The position numbers were made by a program, and so were the translations under genes. From Shewanella vesiculosa (GTDB lineage Bacteria > Pseudomonadota > Gammaproteobacteria > Enterobacterales > Shewanellaceae), in NCBI RefSeq assembly GCF_021560015.1, contig NZ_CP073588.1, forward strand, positions 434,001-498,000: a stretch of 64,000 nt of DNA, in the 5' to 3' direction. The notes under the pieces are model-generated. The model saw only the letters and a program-made list of their open reading frames with translations, had not been told where the DNA came from and made no database searches. Shown piece by piece: positions 1-9,646 of the stretch. The stretch's first letter is position 1. Each line of letters starts with the position of its first letter.

Positions 1-1368
1 GTCATGTCAGATTAGCCGTTACTGGGTTATCAGGAGCAGGCAAAACAGCTTTTATCAGTGGTTTAGTCAATCAGTTATTGCATGCCGGTAAAAGTGCTAA
101 GCACAATCCGCTACCCTTGTGGCAAGTCGCACGTGAAGGTCGGTTAATTGCCGTTAATCGGGCTATGCAACCTGATTTAGACATTGCCAGTTTTGATTAT
201 CAAGGCGCAATGAATGCATTAAGCTCATCACCTCCTTATTGGCCAGCTTCGACCAAAAATATTACTGAATTAGGTTTAGCGATTAAGTACCAGCCACAAC
301 AAGGTTTGTTAGCTAAATTGACCGATACCGCAACCTTGTATGTTGATATTGTTGATTATCCCGGTGAGTGGTTACTTGATTTACCTATGCTTAAACAAGA
401 TTTCAGCCAATGGTGCTTATCACAACAAATTAATGTGTCATGTTTACGCCACTCACCTTTATTCAGTGCATTTAATCAGGCTGTAGAACAGTTAGACTTA
501 AGTCAATTAGCTGACGAGCAGCAACTTAAACACATTGCCGATTTGTATCAAATCTTATTGGTTGATTTGGTACGACAACAGGGCTTTTATCACGCGCAGC
601 CTGGGCGCATGTTATTACCAGGAGAGTATGAAAATACTCCATTATTGACATTCTTTCTTGCTTAGTTTAAGTCCTATTGAGCACACAGAATTATCAGCAA
701 GCTCAAGTAACTCAAACTACCACGTTCTTAAACGCCGTTATGATCAGTACGTATCACAAGTGGTTAAGCCTTTTTACCGCGACTACTTTTCTCGATTTGA
801 TCGTCAACTAGTATTGGTTGACTGTTTAAACGCACTTAATCATGGTCAGGCACAATTTAATGACATGGGGCGTGCGTTAAACAGCATTATGGAAAGTTTT
901 CAGTTTGGCCAATCGGGCTTAATTAAACGTTTATTTTCACCACGGATAGATAAAGTGTTATTTGCTGCCAGCCAAGTAGACCGAGTGACCCGTGATCAGC
1001 AAAGTCATGTGCTTAGTTTGTTAACCGCCATGCTGCAACAAAGCCAGCATTATGCCAACTTTGAAGGCAGTGAAGTTGAAACCATGGCGATAAGTGCCAT
1101 TAAAGCCACTCAGCACGGGATGGTTAATATAGCGGGGGGTCAACAAGAAGTGGTAAAAGGCACTGGGCTTGATGGTAAGCAAGTCACTGTATACCCAGGA
1201 GATGTACCTACATCATTACCCGATGCTCAGTTTTGGCAACAACAAGGTTTTAGCTTTAGTGCTTTTCTACCGCCCAACTTGAGCCATATGCATGATAATA
1301 ATCCGCAATTCGAACACATTCGTCTCGACCACCTGTTGGAGTTTCTATTAGGCGATAAATTATCTTAA
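1..1368 (+). pseudogene. ycjX: YcjX/DUF463 family P-loop protein, 5' cut by window edge, one frameshift
   Basis: The reading frame is open from position 3 and begins before the window. A Walker A motif (GLSGAGKT) is encoded at 24-47, and YcjX proteins carry this P-loop near their N-terminus. The frame stops at 663-665, but homology to YcjX resumes at once in the +1 frame from about 658 and runs to 1368, including the typical SRFDRQLVLVDCLNALN segment. One extra base (or two missing) near 650-660 explains the break; there is no other stop or gap. YcjX is a cytoplasmic GTPase-like protein of poorly known role, encoded next to ycjF and in enterobacteria near the phage-shock genes. The next gene here is ycjF, 36 bp downstream, probably in one operon. 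Family assignment is firm; whether the frameshift is real or a read error is not. Confidence 0.85.
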
Positions 1369-1404
1369 TAGTTTTTATTTTGAGAATAAATGTGAGCATT
1401 AGTT

Positions 1405-2496
1405 ATGAATGAACCTACACGCAATTCGCCGATAAAGAAATCGCAATTATTTACCGAGTCAGACCTTATTGTGGCAGATGAAACTCATTCTGCTGAACAA
1501 ACTATTAAGCCAACTAAATCGTTTGAAGAAGTTGATTTTATTTGTGAGCAATCACTAACAGAATTACCAGCATCAATGGAAGAAAGCATTCAACCTCCAA
1601 AATCAAAGCGTTGGTCGCTACTGGCCAAACTGTCAGTATTTGCTTTGGTGCTATTGGTTGTAGTGCAAACCGTGATGGGCTTAATTGATTCTTTGCAGCA
1701 AAGTCCATGGTTATTTGGTTTTTATGCCACAGTGCTGGCTATTGTGAGTTTGTGGGCATGTGTGATTAGCCTCAAAGAATGGCGCAAATTAGTTAATCTT
1801 AAAAAGGTCAGCGATCATCAAGCTACAGCTGAACGATTGTCACTAAGTATGCAAATGGGCGAGGCCAAATCATTTTTGGCACCAATATTGGCAAAATATC
1901 CTAATAACCAGGCTAAACAACAATATTTACAAGCCTGTAGCCATGAACATAATGATGCTGAGATTGTATTATTATTTGAAGATATTGTGTTGTCCGAACG
2001 TGATTTACTGGCCAAGAAACGTGTTAACCGCTTTGCTGCTGAATCGGCATTACTATTAGCCGCAAGTCCATTAGCTGCTTTGGATATGGCTATTATTTTG
2101 TGGCGAAATCAAAAAATGATTAATGAAGTTGCTGCAATTTATGCGGTGGAATTGGGGTACTGGAGCCGTATAAAACTGATCCGTAGCATTGTGACTAATA
2201 TTATTTATGCTGGCAGTACCGAGGTGATTACCGATTTAGGAACCCAATTATTATCAGTAGAAATGACTGGTAAGTTATCTGCCCGAATTGCACAAGGGCT
2301 TGGTGGTGGTTTACTTACCGCACGGCTAGGTTATCAAGCGATGACCTTGTGTCGTCCCATTGCCTTTAATAAACACAATAAGCCTAAATTATCACATGTA
2401 CATCAGCATTTACTGGGCGAATTAAAGCAGTTTACGTCGTCAATGATGTCTAAAAGTAAATCGAAACAAACTCAAACAGTCGACAAGAGTGAATAA
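1405..2496 (+). CDS. ycjF: YcjF/TIGR01620 (DUF697) inner-membrane protein
   Basis: This 363-residue protein has a long charged N-terminal region (about 1-70), two adjacent hydrophobic helices (about 72-95 and 100-122), and a C-terminal DUF697-like domain. That domain holds the glycine-rich segment RIAQGLGGGLLTARLGYQ and the conserved motif AMTLCRPIAF. This is the architecture of YcjF. It follows ycjX directly on the same strand, the usual partner arrangement. Its function is unknown; in enterobacteria the pair sits beside the psp envelope-stress genes, so an envelope-stress role is an inference. No good ribosome-binding site is visible before the ATG at 1405, so the exact start is less sure than the identity. 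Confidence 0.85.
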   Translation: MNEPTRNSPIKKSQLFTESDLIVADETHSAEQTIKPTKSFEEVDFICEQSLTELPASMEESIQPPKSKRWSLLAKLSVFALVLLVVVQTVMGLIDSLQQSPWLFGFYATVLAIVSLWACVISLKEWRKLVNLKKVSDHQATAERLSLSMQMGEAKSFLAPILAKYPNNQAKQQYLQACSHEHNDAEIVLLFEDIVLSERDLLAKKRVNRFAAESALLLAASPLAALDMAIILWRNQKMINEVAAIYAVELGYWSRIKLIRSIVTNIIYAGSTEVITDLGTQLLSVEMTGKLSARIAQGLGGGLLTARLGYQAMTLCRPIAFNKHNKPKLSHVHQHLLGELKQFTSSMMSKSKSKQTQTVDKSE

Positions 2497-2549
2497 AAAA
2501 TATGTATTTTTTTTGAACAATTCGATTTTATTGACTACATTTAGCCTCC

Positions 2550-2578
2550 GATCCGCAAACGGTAAAGCGTTGCGGATC
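2550..2578 (+). terminator. Hairpin between ycjF and the ComEA-like gene
   Basis: A perfect 9-bp inverted repeat (GATCCGCAA / TTGCGGATC) encloses an 11-nt loop and is followed by only a short T tract. It may end ycjF transcription or shape the leader of the gene at 2642. Confidence 0.35.
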
Positions 2579-2641
2579 TTTCGAGCTTGGTAATGGAGAA
2601 GGACAACATACCAGCAAATCAAGGAAAGAAAGGAGAATCGA

Positions 2642-2977
2642 ATGAAATCATTGACTTTAACAGCAGTGTTTTTAGGGGCCTGCTGCTTGTTCAGTAGCCA
2701 TACCTACGCAGCAGAAACGGCCAAGACGATGGCCGAACCCACAAAAAAAGTGACTAAAACGGTTGAGACAACATCAACCAAAATGGAAAAGATCAATATT
2801 AATAAAGCCAGCGCAGAAGAATTACAAGCGCTCAAAGGTATTGGGCAAGCCAAAGCACAAGCGATTGTGGATTATCGAACCAAAAACGGTAAATTCACCG
2901 ATGTGCAACAGCTCACTTTGGTTACTGGTATTGGTGATAAGTTAGTTAGCCAGAATGCCGAGAATATGAGCTTTTAG
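2642..2977 (+). CDS. comEA: ComEA-family helix-hairpin-helix DNA-binding protein
   Basis: The 111-residue protein starts with a cleavable signal peptide (about 1-24, ending HTYAAE). A lysine/threonine-rich linker follows, then a ComEA-type double helix-hairpin-helix domain (about 50-111) beginning KININKASAEELQALKGIG and containing the second hairpin VTGIGDKLV. Single-domain secreted ComEA proteins bind incoming double-stranded DNA in the periplasm during natural transformation; in non-competent species their role is unclear. The start is supported by AGGAGA about 5 bases before the ATG. A strong terminator follows at 2997, so it may be a one-gene unit. Confidence 0.85.
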   Translation: MKSLTLTAVFLGACCLFSSHTYAAETAKTMAEPTKKVTKTVETTSTKMEKININKASAEELQALKGIGQAKAQAIVDYRTKNGKFTDVQQLTLVTGIGDKLVSQNAENMSF

Positions 2978-2996
2978 GCTAGATGCTCAGTCACAC

Positions 2997-3027
2997 TAAA
3001 AACGGAAGCAATGGCTTCCGTTTTTTA
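2997..3027 (+). terminator. Rho-independent terminator after comEA-like gene
   Basis: The stem AACGGAAGC / GCTTCCGTT with a 4-nt loop (AATG) is followed by a T run. A-rich sequence on the other side means it could also serve the convergent SDR gene ending at 3082. Confidence 0.85.
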
Positions 3028-3081
3028 TGCAAAGCTAAAGTCATCTCAGTAAAAACTAAAATCTAGCCTTATGTCAGCTGA

Positions 3082-3819
3082 TTATTGAGCGTTGAATGCT
3101 TGGCCATTTGTACCAATAGATTCATTACCCATCAAAAATAAATACGTAGGCATGATTTCTTGTGCTGTTTTCAATGTCTGTGGATCTTCACCAGGATAAG
3201 CTTTTGCGCGCATTTCAGTGCGAGTCGCACCTGGGTTAATACTATTGGCTCTTACGGAAGTGTTATCACATTCATCGGCTAAAACTTGCATCATGCCTTC
3301 GGTAGCAAATTTAGAAAAAGCATAAGGTCCCCAATAAGCACGCCCTTTACGACCCACACTGCTTGAGGTAAAGATAATTGAGGCATGTTCACTTTTGCGC
3401 ATAATCGGCAATAACGATTTGGTCATGATGGCTTGAGCGGTGACATTCACTTTTAAAATGGTTTCAAGAGAGGTTAAATCAATATGCTCAAATGGCCCTA
3501 ATGCCCCCAATTGTGACGCATTATGCAATAAGCCATCTAAACAACCAAACTGTTCAGCAATGGTGTCTGCCATATCAATATAATTCTGTTCAGTCGCACC
3601 TTTCATATCTAAGGGCACAATAGCTGGTTTTGGATATCCAGCATTCACTATTTCATCGTATACATTTTCAAGTTTTTTGACCGTTTTACCCAGTAAGATA
3701 ACGGTTGCGCCGTGTTTCGCGAACTCGATTGATGCTGCACGGCCAATACCGTCTCCAGCACCAGTAACCAAGATTGTTTTGTTATTCAGTAAATCTTTTG
3801 TCGCTTGATATTCCAACAT
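3082..3819 (-). CDS. yciK: YciK-type short-chain dehydrogenase/reductase
   Basis: This 245-residue classical SDR has the cofactor motif TGAGDGIGR near residue 20. It also has the NAS segment in LLHNASQLG, an active-site Ser in TSSSVGRKG and the YxxxK pair in YWGPYAFSKFA. The sequence matches the YciK group, cytoplasmic NAD(P)-dependent oxidoreductases of unknown substrate. It is transcribed toward the comEA-like gene, and the two share the intergenic terminator. Length and motifs are complete. The enzyme class is sure; the substrate cannot be told from sequence. Confidence 0.85.
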   Translation of the reverse strand: MLEYQATKDLLNNKTILVTGAGDGIGRAASIEFAKHGATVILLGKTVKKLENVYDEIVNAGYPKPAIVPLDMKGATEQNYIDMADTIAEQFGCLDGLLHNASQLGALGPFEHIDLTSLETILKVNVTAQAIMTKSLLPIMRKSEHASIIFTSSSVGRKGRAYWGPYAFSKFATEGMMQVLADECDNTSVRANSINPGATRTEMRAKAYPGEDPQTLKTAQEIMPTYLFLMGNESIGTNGQAFNAQ

Positions 3820-4081
3820 GATTAATTATTTCCTCTACGCGCAATCGCCCGTCAAATCTAGTACCGGATAAAAAATAAACGACCGTTTGAAACAAATGAT
3901 TGATAATTGTGTATGAATAGGTCATTTGCATGTAACAAACTTGTAGCTAACTCAATAATTTTACGTTAACTTGAGAATAGTTGAGGACTAACATAAGTCC
4001 TTATTTGGTCGCATGATAGGACTATTGTGACCAATTCTTGGGGAAAACAAAATTATTAAAACAAGATTTGGGGAAAAAAAG

Positions 4082-6559
4082 ATGAAAAGACTCATTTTGG
4101 GTGTTGCAATTGCATCTGCTCTTGGCTTAACGGCATGTGGTGGTGATACTTTTAACGAAGCAAAAGATAATGTTGAACCTTTGGTGCCTTTATCACACGT
4201 TCAATTCGATCCTGCTAATGGCAAGCTACCTTTACCGAACGATTTATTGTTTAGTGGCACCACGGATGGCACGTTGACAATTCCGGGTGAAACCGGTGTC
4301 GATTATACCAATCCTCAAACCGCACTGGGTGCATTAGATGGATGGTCAACTAGCTCACCAATATCAATAACAATGGAGTTAGCAAAAGACCTTCAAGGTA
4401 ACGCATTAACGATTGATGCTGACTCAGTATTCCAGCCAGGCGCGGTGCGCGTTTTTGAAGCCACAGTGGGCGGTTCATTATCTACCGATCCTGAGTGTAC
4501 TTCACAGGCCTCAGTTTCAGCTTGTAAAGTGGGTGAAGAATTAACATTTGGTGTTGATTTTGTGACTAAAGCCTCAGGCAACAACGTTGTTATCGTGCCA
4601 CTTAAGCCGCTTAAGCCGATCCAATCTTATTTATATGTTGCAACTGATTTAATCCACGACTCATTGGGTCGAAGTATTGCTGCATCGACGACGTATAACT
4701 TATTAAAATTAGATATTGAAACTAAGCCGCTAGAAACTGCAGCGCAGTTACAATTACAAGGTTTAGTTAATAGCTACGAAAAAGGGGCTGCAGCAGCCCA
4801 TGGTGTTGATCCAGACAATATTATTTACTCTGGCTTATTTACCACTCAGTCAGTTGCTAACGTATATGAAACCACTAAGTTATTAATGGCATCTAATCCT
4901 GCCTATACACCTTCATTTGTCCAAGCGCCAACACCAGCAGGTTACACGGTTGCTCAGGCTGTTGGTTTAACGGAAGCGAGTGGTTTAGCTTACACGCTAG
5001 CCAATATTGCCGACGTGTATACGGCAAAAATTAAAGTGCCATTCTATGGTGACTGTTCTTCTGCCAGCTGTGTGATTCCTGTTGTTGATGGTAAGCCAAC
5101 TGCACCAAACGGTCGCTGGTTTGCTCAAGGTGATAGTCCAGTTTCAGTATTGTTGTCACTTCAGGCGGGAACATTAAGCCAAGCTAATTTCTTCGCTCAA
5201 GCGTCTGAGCAAGGTGTTGACCCACAAGCTGCGTTAGCTAATCCTGCATTACTTGCTGGTAAGCAATGGATGCTTGACGACGGCACATCAGCTGATAAAA
5301 CTAAGCACCTAACTCGTCTTAATCCAATCCCTGCTATCAAAGGTTATGAAACTATTCCAGTGCAAATTACCATACCCAACGCGGCTAAATTAGCAGCGTT
5401 TCAAGGTGATGCGTTTGTTGCACCAACCAATGGCTGGCCTGTGACAATTGCTATGCATGGTTTAGGCGGTGGTAAAGAAATGGCGCTAGCTTATGCAGGA
5501 ACTTATGCAGCTGCTGGTGTAGCGACTATTTCAATCGATATGCCTTTGCATGGTGCTCGCTCGTTTGATTTAGATAAAGATGGTATCTATGAGATTTCAG
5601 CAACAGCACCTGCGTTTGGTAATGTTGTTGGTACTCCTGATGCTTTCGAAAATGGTAACCCGCTAGTGTTTGTTAACATTGCTAGTACATTAACAGTGCG
5701 TGATAACTTCCGTCAGGCAACCTTAGATCATTTAGCATTACGCTTATTATTGACCGGAATGGCGCAGCAATTAGCGGCGGCAAATCAACCACAAGTGTTT
5801 GATGTGTCTAAAATCAGTGCGCAAGGCTTAAGCTTAGGTGGCATTGTAGGAACAACATTTGCTACTTATGCCAGCACAGGTTTAGTTAACCCAATGACGG
5901 GCGATACTTTACCTAACGCTTATGCGATTAACGCAGCATCGTTAGTGGCTCCTGCGGGTGGTTTGGCTGGTGCATTTGCCGGCTCTGCTGCTTTTGGTCC
6001 ACAATTATTTGATAATGTCACAGCTTCAAGCACGTTCGCTGCTCTATTAGCTACGGCAAATACTGCCGGTTACGAAGAAGGCACTCCTGAATATGCTGCG
6101 TTAGTACAAGCGGTGTACGCTGGATTTATTCCATCGTTTGCATTAGCGGTACAAACTGCGATGGACTCTGCAGATCCTGTAAACCATGGTGCAATGTTAG
6201 CGGCAACAGGTTTACCTGTTCACTTAATTGAAGTTGCTGGCGATGCGACAAACTTACCAGACCAGACATTGCCTAACAGCGTTGAAGGCTTCCCATTATC
6301 GGGTACTGAGCCTTTAATTAGTGCAATTGGTTTAGGTTGTGTTGATTCAACTATGCCAGGCTCAGGTGCGGTTCGTTTCTCTAAAGGTCATCACAGTTCT
6401 ATTGTGAGCCCAGGTGAAGTGGAAGGTGTCACTGACGGTATGGCTGCTGCAGCAACAGCTGAAATGCAATCTCAAGTAGCTGGATTTGCTAAGTCGGCAG
6501 GTGCTGGACAAGCAACGATAGTCGTGTCAAATAGCGATGTTATTAAGAGTTGTAACTAA
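4082..6559 (+). CDS. VolA-like lipoprotein lipase/lysophospholipase
   Basis: This is an 825-residue lipoprotein: an N-terminal signal with lipobox LTAC places the lipidated Cys at about residue 19. The N-terminal half matches the bacterial virulence-factor lipase N-terminal region (PNDLLFSG, then long beta-rich segments). The C-terminal half is an alpha/beta hydrolase with an oxyanion-type MHGLGGG near residue 458 and the nucleophile elbow GLSLGG, Ser584. The protein resembles Vibrio VolA, a surface-exposed lysophospholipase that releases fatty acids from lecithin-derived lipids. A strong GGGG-rich ribosome-binding site lies just before the ATG, and a terminator follows at 6589, so it appears to be transcribed alone. 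Function is by family; surface location is inferred. Confidence 0.85.
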   Translation: MKRLILGVAIASALGLTACGGDTFNEAKDNVEPLVPLSHVQFDPANGKLPLPNDLLFSGTTDGTLTIPGETGVDYTNPQTALGALDGWSTSSPISITMELAKDLQGNALTIDADSVFQPGAVRVFEATVGGSLSTDPECTSQASVSACKVGEELTFGVDFVTKASGNNVVIVPLKPLKPIQSYLYVATDLIHDSLGRSIAASTTYNLLKLDIETKPLETAAQLQLQGLVNSYEKGAAAAHGVDPDNIIYSGLFTTQSVANVYETTKLLMASNPAYTPSFVQAPTPAGYTVAQAVGLTEASGLAYTLANIADVYTAKIKVPFYGDCSSASCVIPVVDGKPTAPNGRWFAQGDSPVSVLLSLQAGTLSQANFFAQASEQGVDPQAALANPALLAGKQWMLDDGTSADKTKHLTRLNPIPAIKGYETIPVQITIPNAAKLAAFQGDAFVAPTNGWPVTIAMHGLGGGKEMALAYAGTYAAAGVATISIDMPLHGARSFDLDKDGIYEISATAPAFGNVVGTPDAFENGNPLVFVNIASTLTVRDNFRQATLDHLALRLLLTGMAQQLAAANQPQVFDVSKISAQGLSLGGIVGTTFATYASTGLVNPMTGDTLPNAYAINAASLVAPAGGLAGAFAGSAAFGPQLFDNVTASSTFAALLATANTAGYEEGTPEYAALVQAVYAGFIPSFALAVQTAMDSADPVNHGAMLAATGLPVHLIEVAGDATNLPDQTLPNSVEGFPLSGTEPLISAIGLGCVDSTMPGSGAVRFSKGHHSSIVSPGEVEGVTDGMAAAATAEMQSQVAGFAKSAGAGQATIVVSNSDVIKSCN

Positions 6560-6588
6560 TACTTACTAATTAGTGTTCGTTTTTAATT

Positions 6589-6616
6589 AAAACCCAGCAA
6601 TTTGCTGGGTTTTTTA
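6589..6616 (+). terminator. Rho-independent terminator after the VolA-like gene
   Basis: A perfect stem AACCCAGCAA / TTTGCTGGGTT is followed by TTTTTT. Confidence 0.9.
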
Positions 6617-6681
6617 TTCTCTATTTATTGGTGATTACTGTTAAAATGTCGCCAGAATGTTTTCCTTGTATGGAGCGAGAT

Positions 6682-7692
6682 TTGGAATTTTTATATGAAT
6701 ACGGCTTATTTTTAGCGAAAGCTGTGACAATAGTGCTAGCGATAGCTGCCGTGGTGATCTTGGTGCTCGCTAGCAGCATGAAGCATAAAGCTGATAAAGG
6801 TGAATTACGCCTGACCGATATTTCAGACGAGCTAATTCAACTTAAACATGAGTTGAAAGAAGAACTACTGACTAAAAAGCAATTTAAGGCTTACGAAAAG
6901 CAAGTAAAAGCAGAAGAGAAAGCCGCGGAGAAACAAGATTTAACCAAAGGGAAAGTATTTGTAATTGATTTTAAAGGCAGTATTGATGCCAGTGAGGTTG
7001 CCTCATTACGTGAAGAGGTGACGGCTATTCTAACGATTGCCGATAAAGATGATCAAGTGCTGGTTAATGTTGAAAGTGGTGGCGGTATGGTTCATGGCTA
7101 TGGCCTAGCATCAAGTCAGTTAGACCGTTTACGCCAAGCCAATATCCCCTTGTCGATTTGTATTGATAAAGTGGCAGCAAGCGGTGGCTATATGATGGCG
7201 TGTGTGGCTAACAAAGTCTATGCCGCACCATTTGCTATTGTTGGGTCGATAGGAGTTGTAGCGCAGGTGCCTAACTTCAATCGTTTACTTAAAAAGCATG
7301 ATATTGACTATGAGCAACACACTGCTGGTGACTTTAAGCGAACGTTAACGGTATTTGGTGAGAATACAGATGAAGGTCGTGCTAAATTCCAACAAGAGTT
7401 AGAAGAGACACACGTGCTATTTAAGGCGTTCGTTGGTCGTTATCGTCCAAGTATGGACATCGCCAAAGTCGCCACTGGCGAGCATTGGTATGGTCAACAA
7501 GCGATCGATTTAGGCTTAATTGATGAAGTGTCTACCAGTGATGATGTGATTCTGAACTTTGTAAAAACTCATCAAGTCATCAAAATTAGATATCAAATGA
7601 AGAAAAAGCTGGCTGATAAAATTGCCCATGGTGCCTCGTTATCAGTTAATGCTGTCATGAATAAACTGATTGAGCGCAATCAATCGGTTTAA
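6682..7692 (+). CDS. sohB: SohB inner-membrane serine protease (S49 family)
   Basis: The protein has an N-terminal membrane helix, a charged linker and a signal-peptide-peptidase-like S49 domain. Landmarks are ESGGGMVHGYG, the nucleophile Ser167 in AASGGYMMA, and a second conserved stretch around VGSIGVVAQVPNFNRLLKK that includes the putative catalytic Lys. I choose the TTG at 6682 as start because GGAG lies 6 bases upstream and the product then begins MEFLYEYGLFLAKAV, as in other SohB proteins (about 336 residues). A longer frame opens at 6628 with GTG. SohB is a periplasm-facing protease that compensates for loss of DegP in E. coli. Confidence 0.9.
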   Translation: MEFLYEYGLFLAKAVTIVLAIAAVVILVLASSMKHKADKGELRLTDISDELIQLKHELKEELLTKKQFKAYEKQVKAEEKAAEKQDLTKGKVFVIDFKGSIDASEVASLREEVTAILTIADKDDQVLVNVESGGGMVHGYGLASSQLDRLRQANIPLSICIDKVAASGGYMMACVANKVYAAPFAIVGSIGVVAQVPNFNRLLKKHDIDYEQHTAGDFKRTLTVFGENTDEGRAKFQQELEETHVLFKAFVGRYRPSMDIAKVATGEHWYGQQAIDLGLIDEVSTSDDVILNFVKTHQVIKIRYQMKKKLADKIAHGASLSVNAVMNKLIERNQSV

Positions 7693-7723
7693 TCTGATTA
7701 TGGTAAGTAAAACGTTTTATCAT

Positions 7724-7755
7724 AAAAAAACGACAGCCTTTGCTGTCGTTTTTTA
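7724..7755. terminator. Bidirectional terminator between sohB and DUF3083
   Basis: The stem AAAACGACAGC / GCTGTCGTTTT is flanked by A and T runs on both sides and lies between two convergent genes. Confidence 0.9.
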
Positions 7756-7783
7756 TATTAAGCATCAAACTGAATGATTCAGA

Positions 7784-8854
7784 TTATTGTGCTTTATAAC
7801 TAATATGCTGGTGGAAGCGTAAGATGACATCAACGTGTTCTTTGTCGATATCAAATTCTTGCGTAAATATTCGTAACGCATCTTCAACTTGGTTCATAAA
7901 GCGACCATAGCCTTCATCTGTTTCATCACTCTTGCCAGCGACAATAACAAAACGAAATACATCGACTAGTTTATTGCTGTCCCAGTGACCGATAGGTGCT
8001 GGTGATTGGACATTTGGGTCAAAACCAATCATTTGGAATTCATCAGTGCTAGTAAGTTGCTCATATTTACTATTACGTACCAATGGCAACTTACCATTAG
8101 CAACCATAGCGACACGGCTTAATTGTTTACTTTGGGTAGCTTGGACAAACTTGTCATAAACATTTTGATAAATACTGCCAAAGTCGACATTATTATTAGC
8201 CAGTAATTGTTTTTTAATCCTGCGATCAACTGGGATATTGATGGTAACGTAGTTTAGAGTACTGACGTTTTCAGGCAGTTCACAGTGACGACGTTGGTAG
8301 CGACTATCAACCGCTCGTAATTTATACCCATAAGTTTCTTTTAAGCCTTTGGCTTTGGCAAAAAAGTCATAAGAAATATGTTGATGGTCACGAATTTTAA
8401 TCGGCACATTCTTAACGGGCAATAATGGCGCTAGTTCAGAAATAAAATGCTGAACTTTACTGTGGAAACTCGCTGAATTACTGCGTAGATCATCACCTGT
8501 GGCTAGGAACACAATACGTAATTTGCGTGCTCGAAACCCAGGGGTGCTGTGGATTCGGTTAGCTTCATGGTGGGCTGGATTATAAAAGAAACGTAATTGT
8601 TCGTTTGAACTTAAGCAGTAAGCTTCGCTATGGAAACGAACCATAGGCAGTTTGTCAGTGGTGACAACGTGGACGTTATATAATTCTTGTTTTTCGGCGA
8701 GTTGATAGACAAGTTTACTAAACTCATCATAACAAGTTTCTAAGTCAGCATACGTATTAAGGTATTCATCGGTTAATGGAAAACCAATGGTAATGTATTG
8801 ATTTTTACGTGTTGCTGTTGGCAAGTATACTTTTTTTTGACGACTGACGGACAT
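7784..8854 (-). CDS. DUF3083 family protein with an internal duplication
   Basis: This 356-residue, soluble, basic-to-neutral protein has no signal peptide or membrane segment. I recognise it as DUF3083, a family known mainly from Shewanella and relatives, of unknown function. The two halves (about 20-165 and 200-356) resemble each other. Each starts with a Y(I/V)TI segment, has KLPMVR or KLPLVR in the middle and a hydrophobic RIVFLA or RFVIVA strand, and ends with the identical hexapeptide HQHISY (157-162 and 348-353). It therefore looks like a fused pseudo-dimer. It is a single gene, convergent with sohB. No function can be assigned. Confidence 0.8.
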   Translation of the reverse strand: MSVSRQKKVYLPTATRKNQYITIGFPLTDEYLNTYADLETCYDEFSKLVYQLAEKQELYNVHVVTTDKLPMVRFHSEAYCLSSNEQLRFFYNPAHHEANRIHSTPGFRARKLRIVFLATGDDLRSNSASFHSKVQHFISELAPLLPVKNVPIKIRDHQHISYDFFAKAKGLKETYGYKLRAVDSRYQRRHCELPENVSTLNYVTINIPVDRRIKKQLLANNNVDFGSIYQNVYDKFVQATQSKQLSRVAMVANGKLPLVRNSKYEQLTSTDEFQMIGFDPNVQSPAPIGHWDSNKLVDVFRFVIVAGKSDETDEGYGRFMNQVEDALRIFTQEFDIDKEHVDVILRFHQHISYKAQ

Positions 8855-9027
8855 ATTATTTCCTTATTGCCTTTGTTGTTGTCTAAAGTTTATCGTTATT
8901 TATTGATTGTGATTTAATCTGCTTGCTGTGTCCATTTTAAACACAGATGCTTAAATTAAAATGACTTTTGATCACTATATTAATTTTTTTTTAACATATT
9001 AAGCAAAACTCATTTAATTTTAAGTGT

Positions 9028-9615
9028 TTACTCGGATAATACTTGGGTGATCCAAGGTAACATCCATTGCGTAATAGTAGCTTGCGCCTGCTCATTTGGG
9101 TGAATGCCATCACGCTGCATTAGAGATTTGTCTGGCGCAATATCTTGCATGAAAAAGGGTATTAGCTTAATGCTATATTCATCGGCCAATTGGTGGTAAA
9201 TCTGAGTAAAAGATTTGGCGTACCTAGGGCCGTAGTTAGGTGGTACCATTATCTCGGTTAATAAAACATTGGCGCCATGTTGCTGTGATAAGGTAATGAT
9301 TTGTGTAAGATTTGATTTCAGTTTGCTGGGCGGAAAACCCCGCAATCCATCGTTACCGCCTAGCTCAATGACAACTAAGTCGGGTTGGCTTGAGGTCAGT
9401 AAACCCGGGAGTCTTCGTAATCCTCCCGCCGTGGTCTCACCACTAACAGAGCCATTTATAATTTGATGCTGTGGCAGTTCGTTGCGGAGTAATTGCACCC
9501 ATCCTTGCTCTTCTGACATGCCATAGCCTGCACTTAAGCTATCACCCAATATCAAAATCGTGGCAGCATAGGTTGGTACACTCATTACTATCAGTAAAAA
9601 CACACTACTAAGCAC
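9028..9615 (-). CDS. tesA: TesA: acyl-CoA thioesterase I / lysophospholipase L1 (SGNH hydrolase)
   Basis: A periplasmic SGNH/GDSL hydrolase: signal peptide, then the block I nucleophile in LGDSLSAGYGM, block III GGNDG, and the catalytic Asp/His in DGIHPN near the C-terminus. TesA hydrolyses acyl-CoA thioesters and lysophospholipids. I place the start at the GTG at 9615, which gives a clean signal peptide ending TYAAT. No ATG fits, and sequence further upstream overlaps the divergent ybbA start at 9647, so the start is uncertain by up to about 10 codons. The divergent tesA / ybbA-ybbP arrangement is the same as in E. coli. Confidence 0.85.
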   Translation of the reverse strand: MLSSVFLLIVMSVPTYAATILILGDSLSAGYGMSEEQGWVQLLRNELPQHQIINGSVSGETTAGGLRRLPGLLTSSQPDLVVIELGGNDGLRGFPPSKLKSNLTQIITLSQQHGANVLLTEIMVPPNYGPRYAKSFTQIYHQLADEYSIKLIPFFMQDIAPDKSLMQRDGIHPNEQAQATITQWMLPWITQVLSE

Positions 9616-9646
9616 GCGTTTAAGTGACGAATAGAAGAAGGATTGT

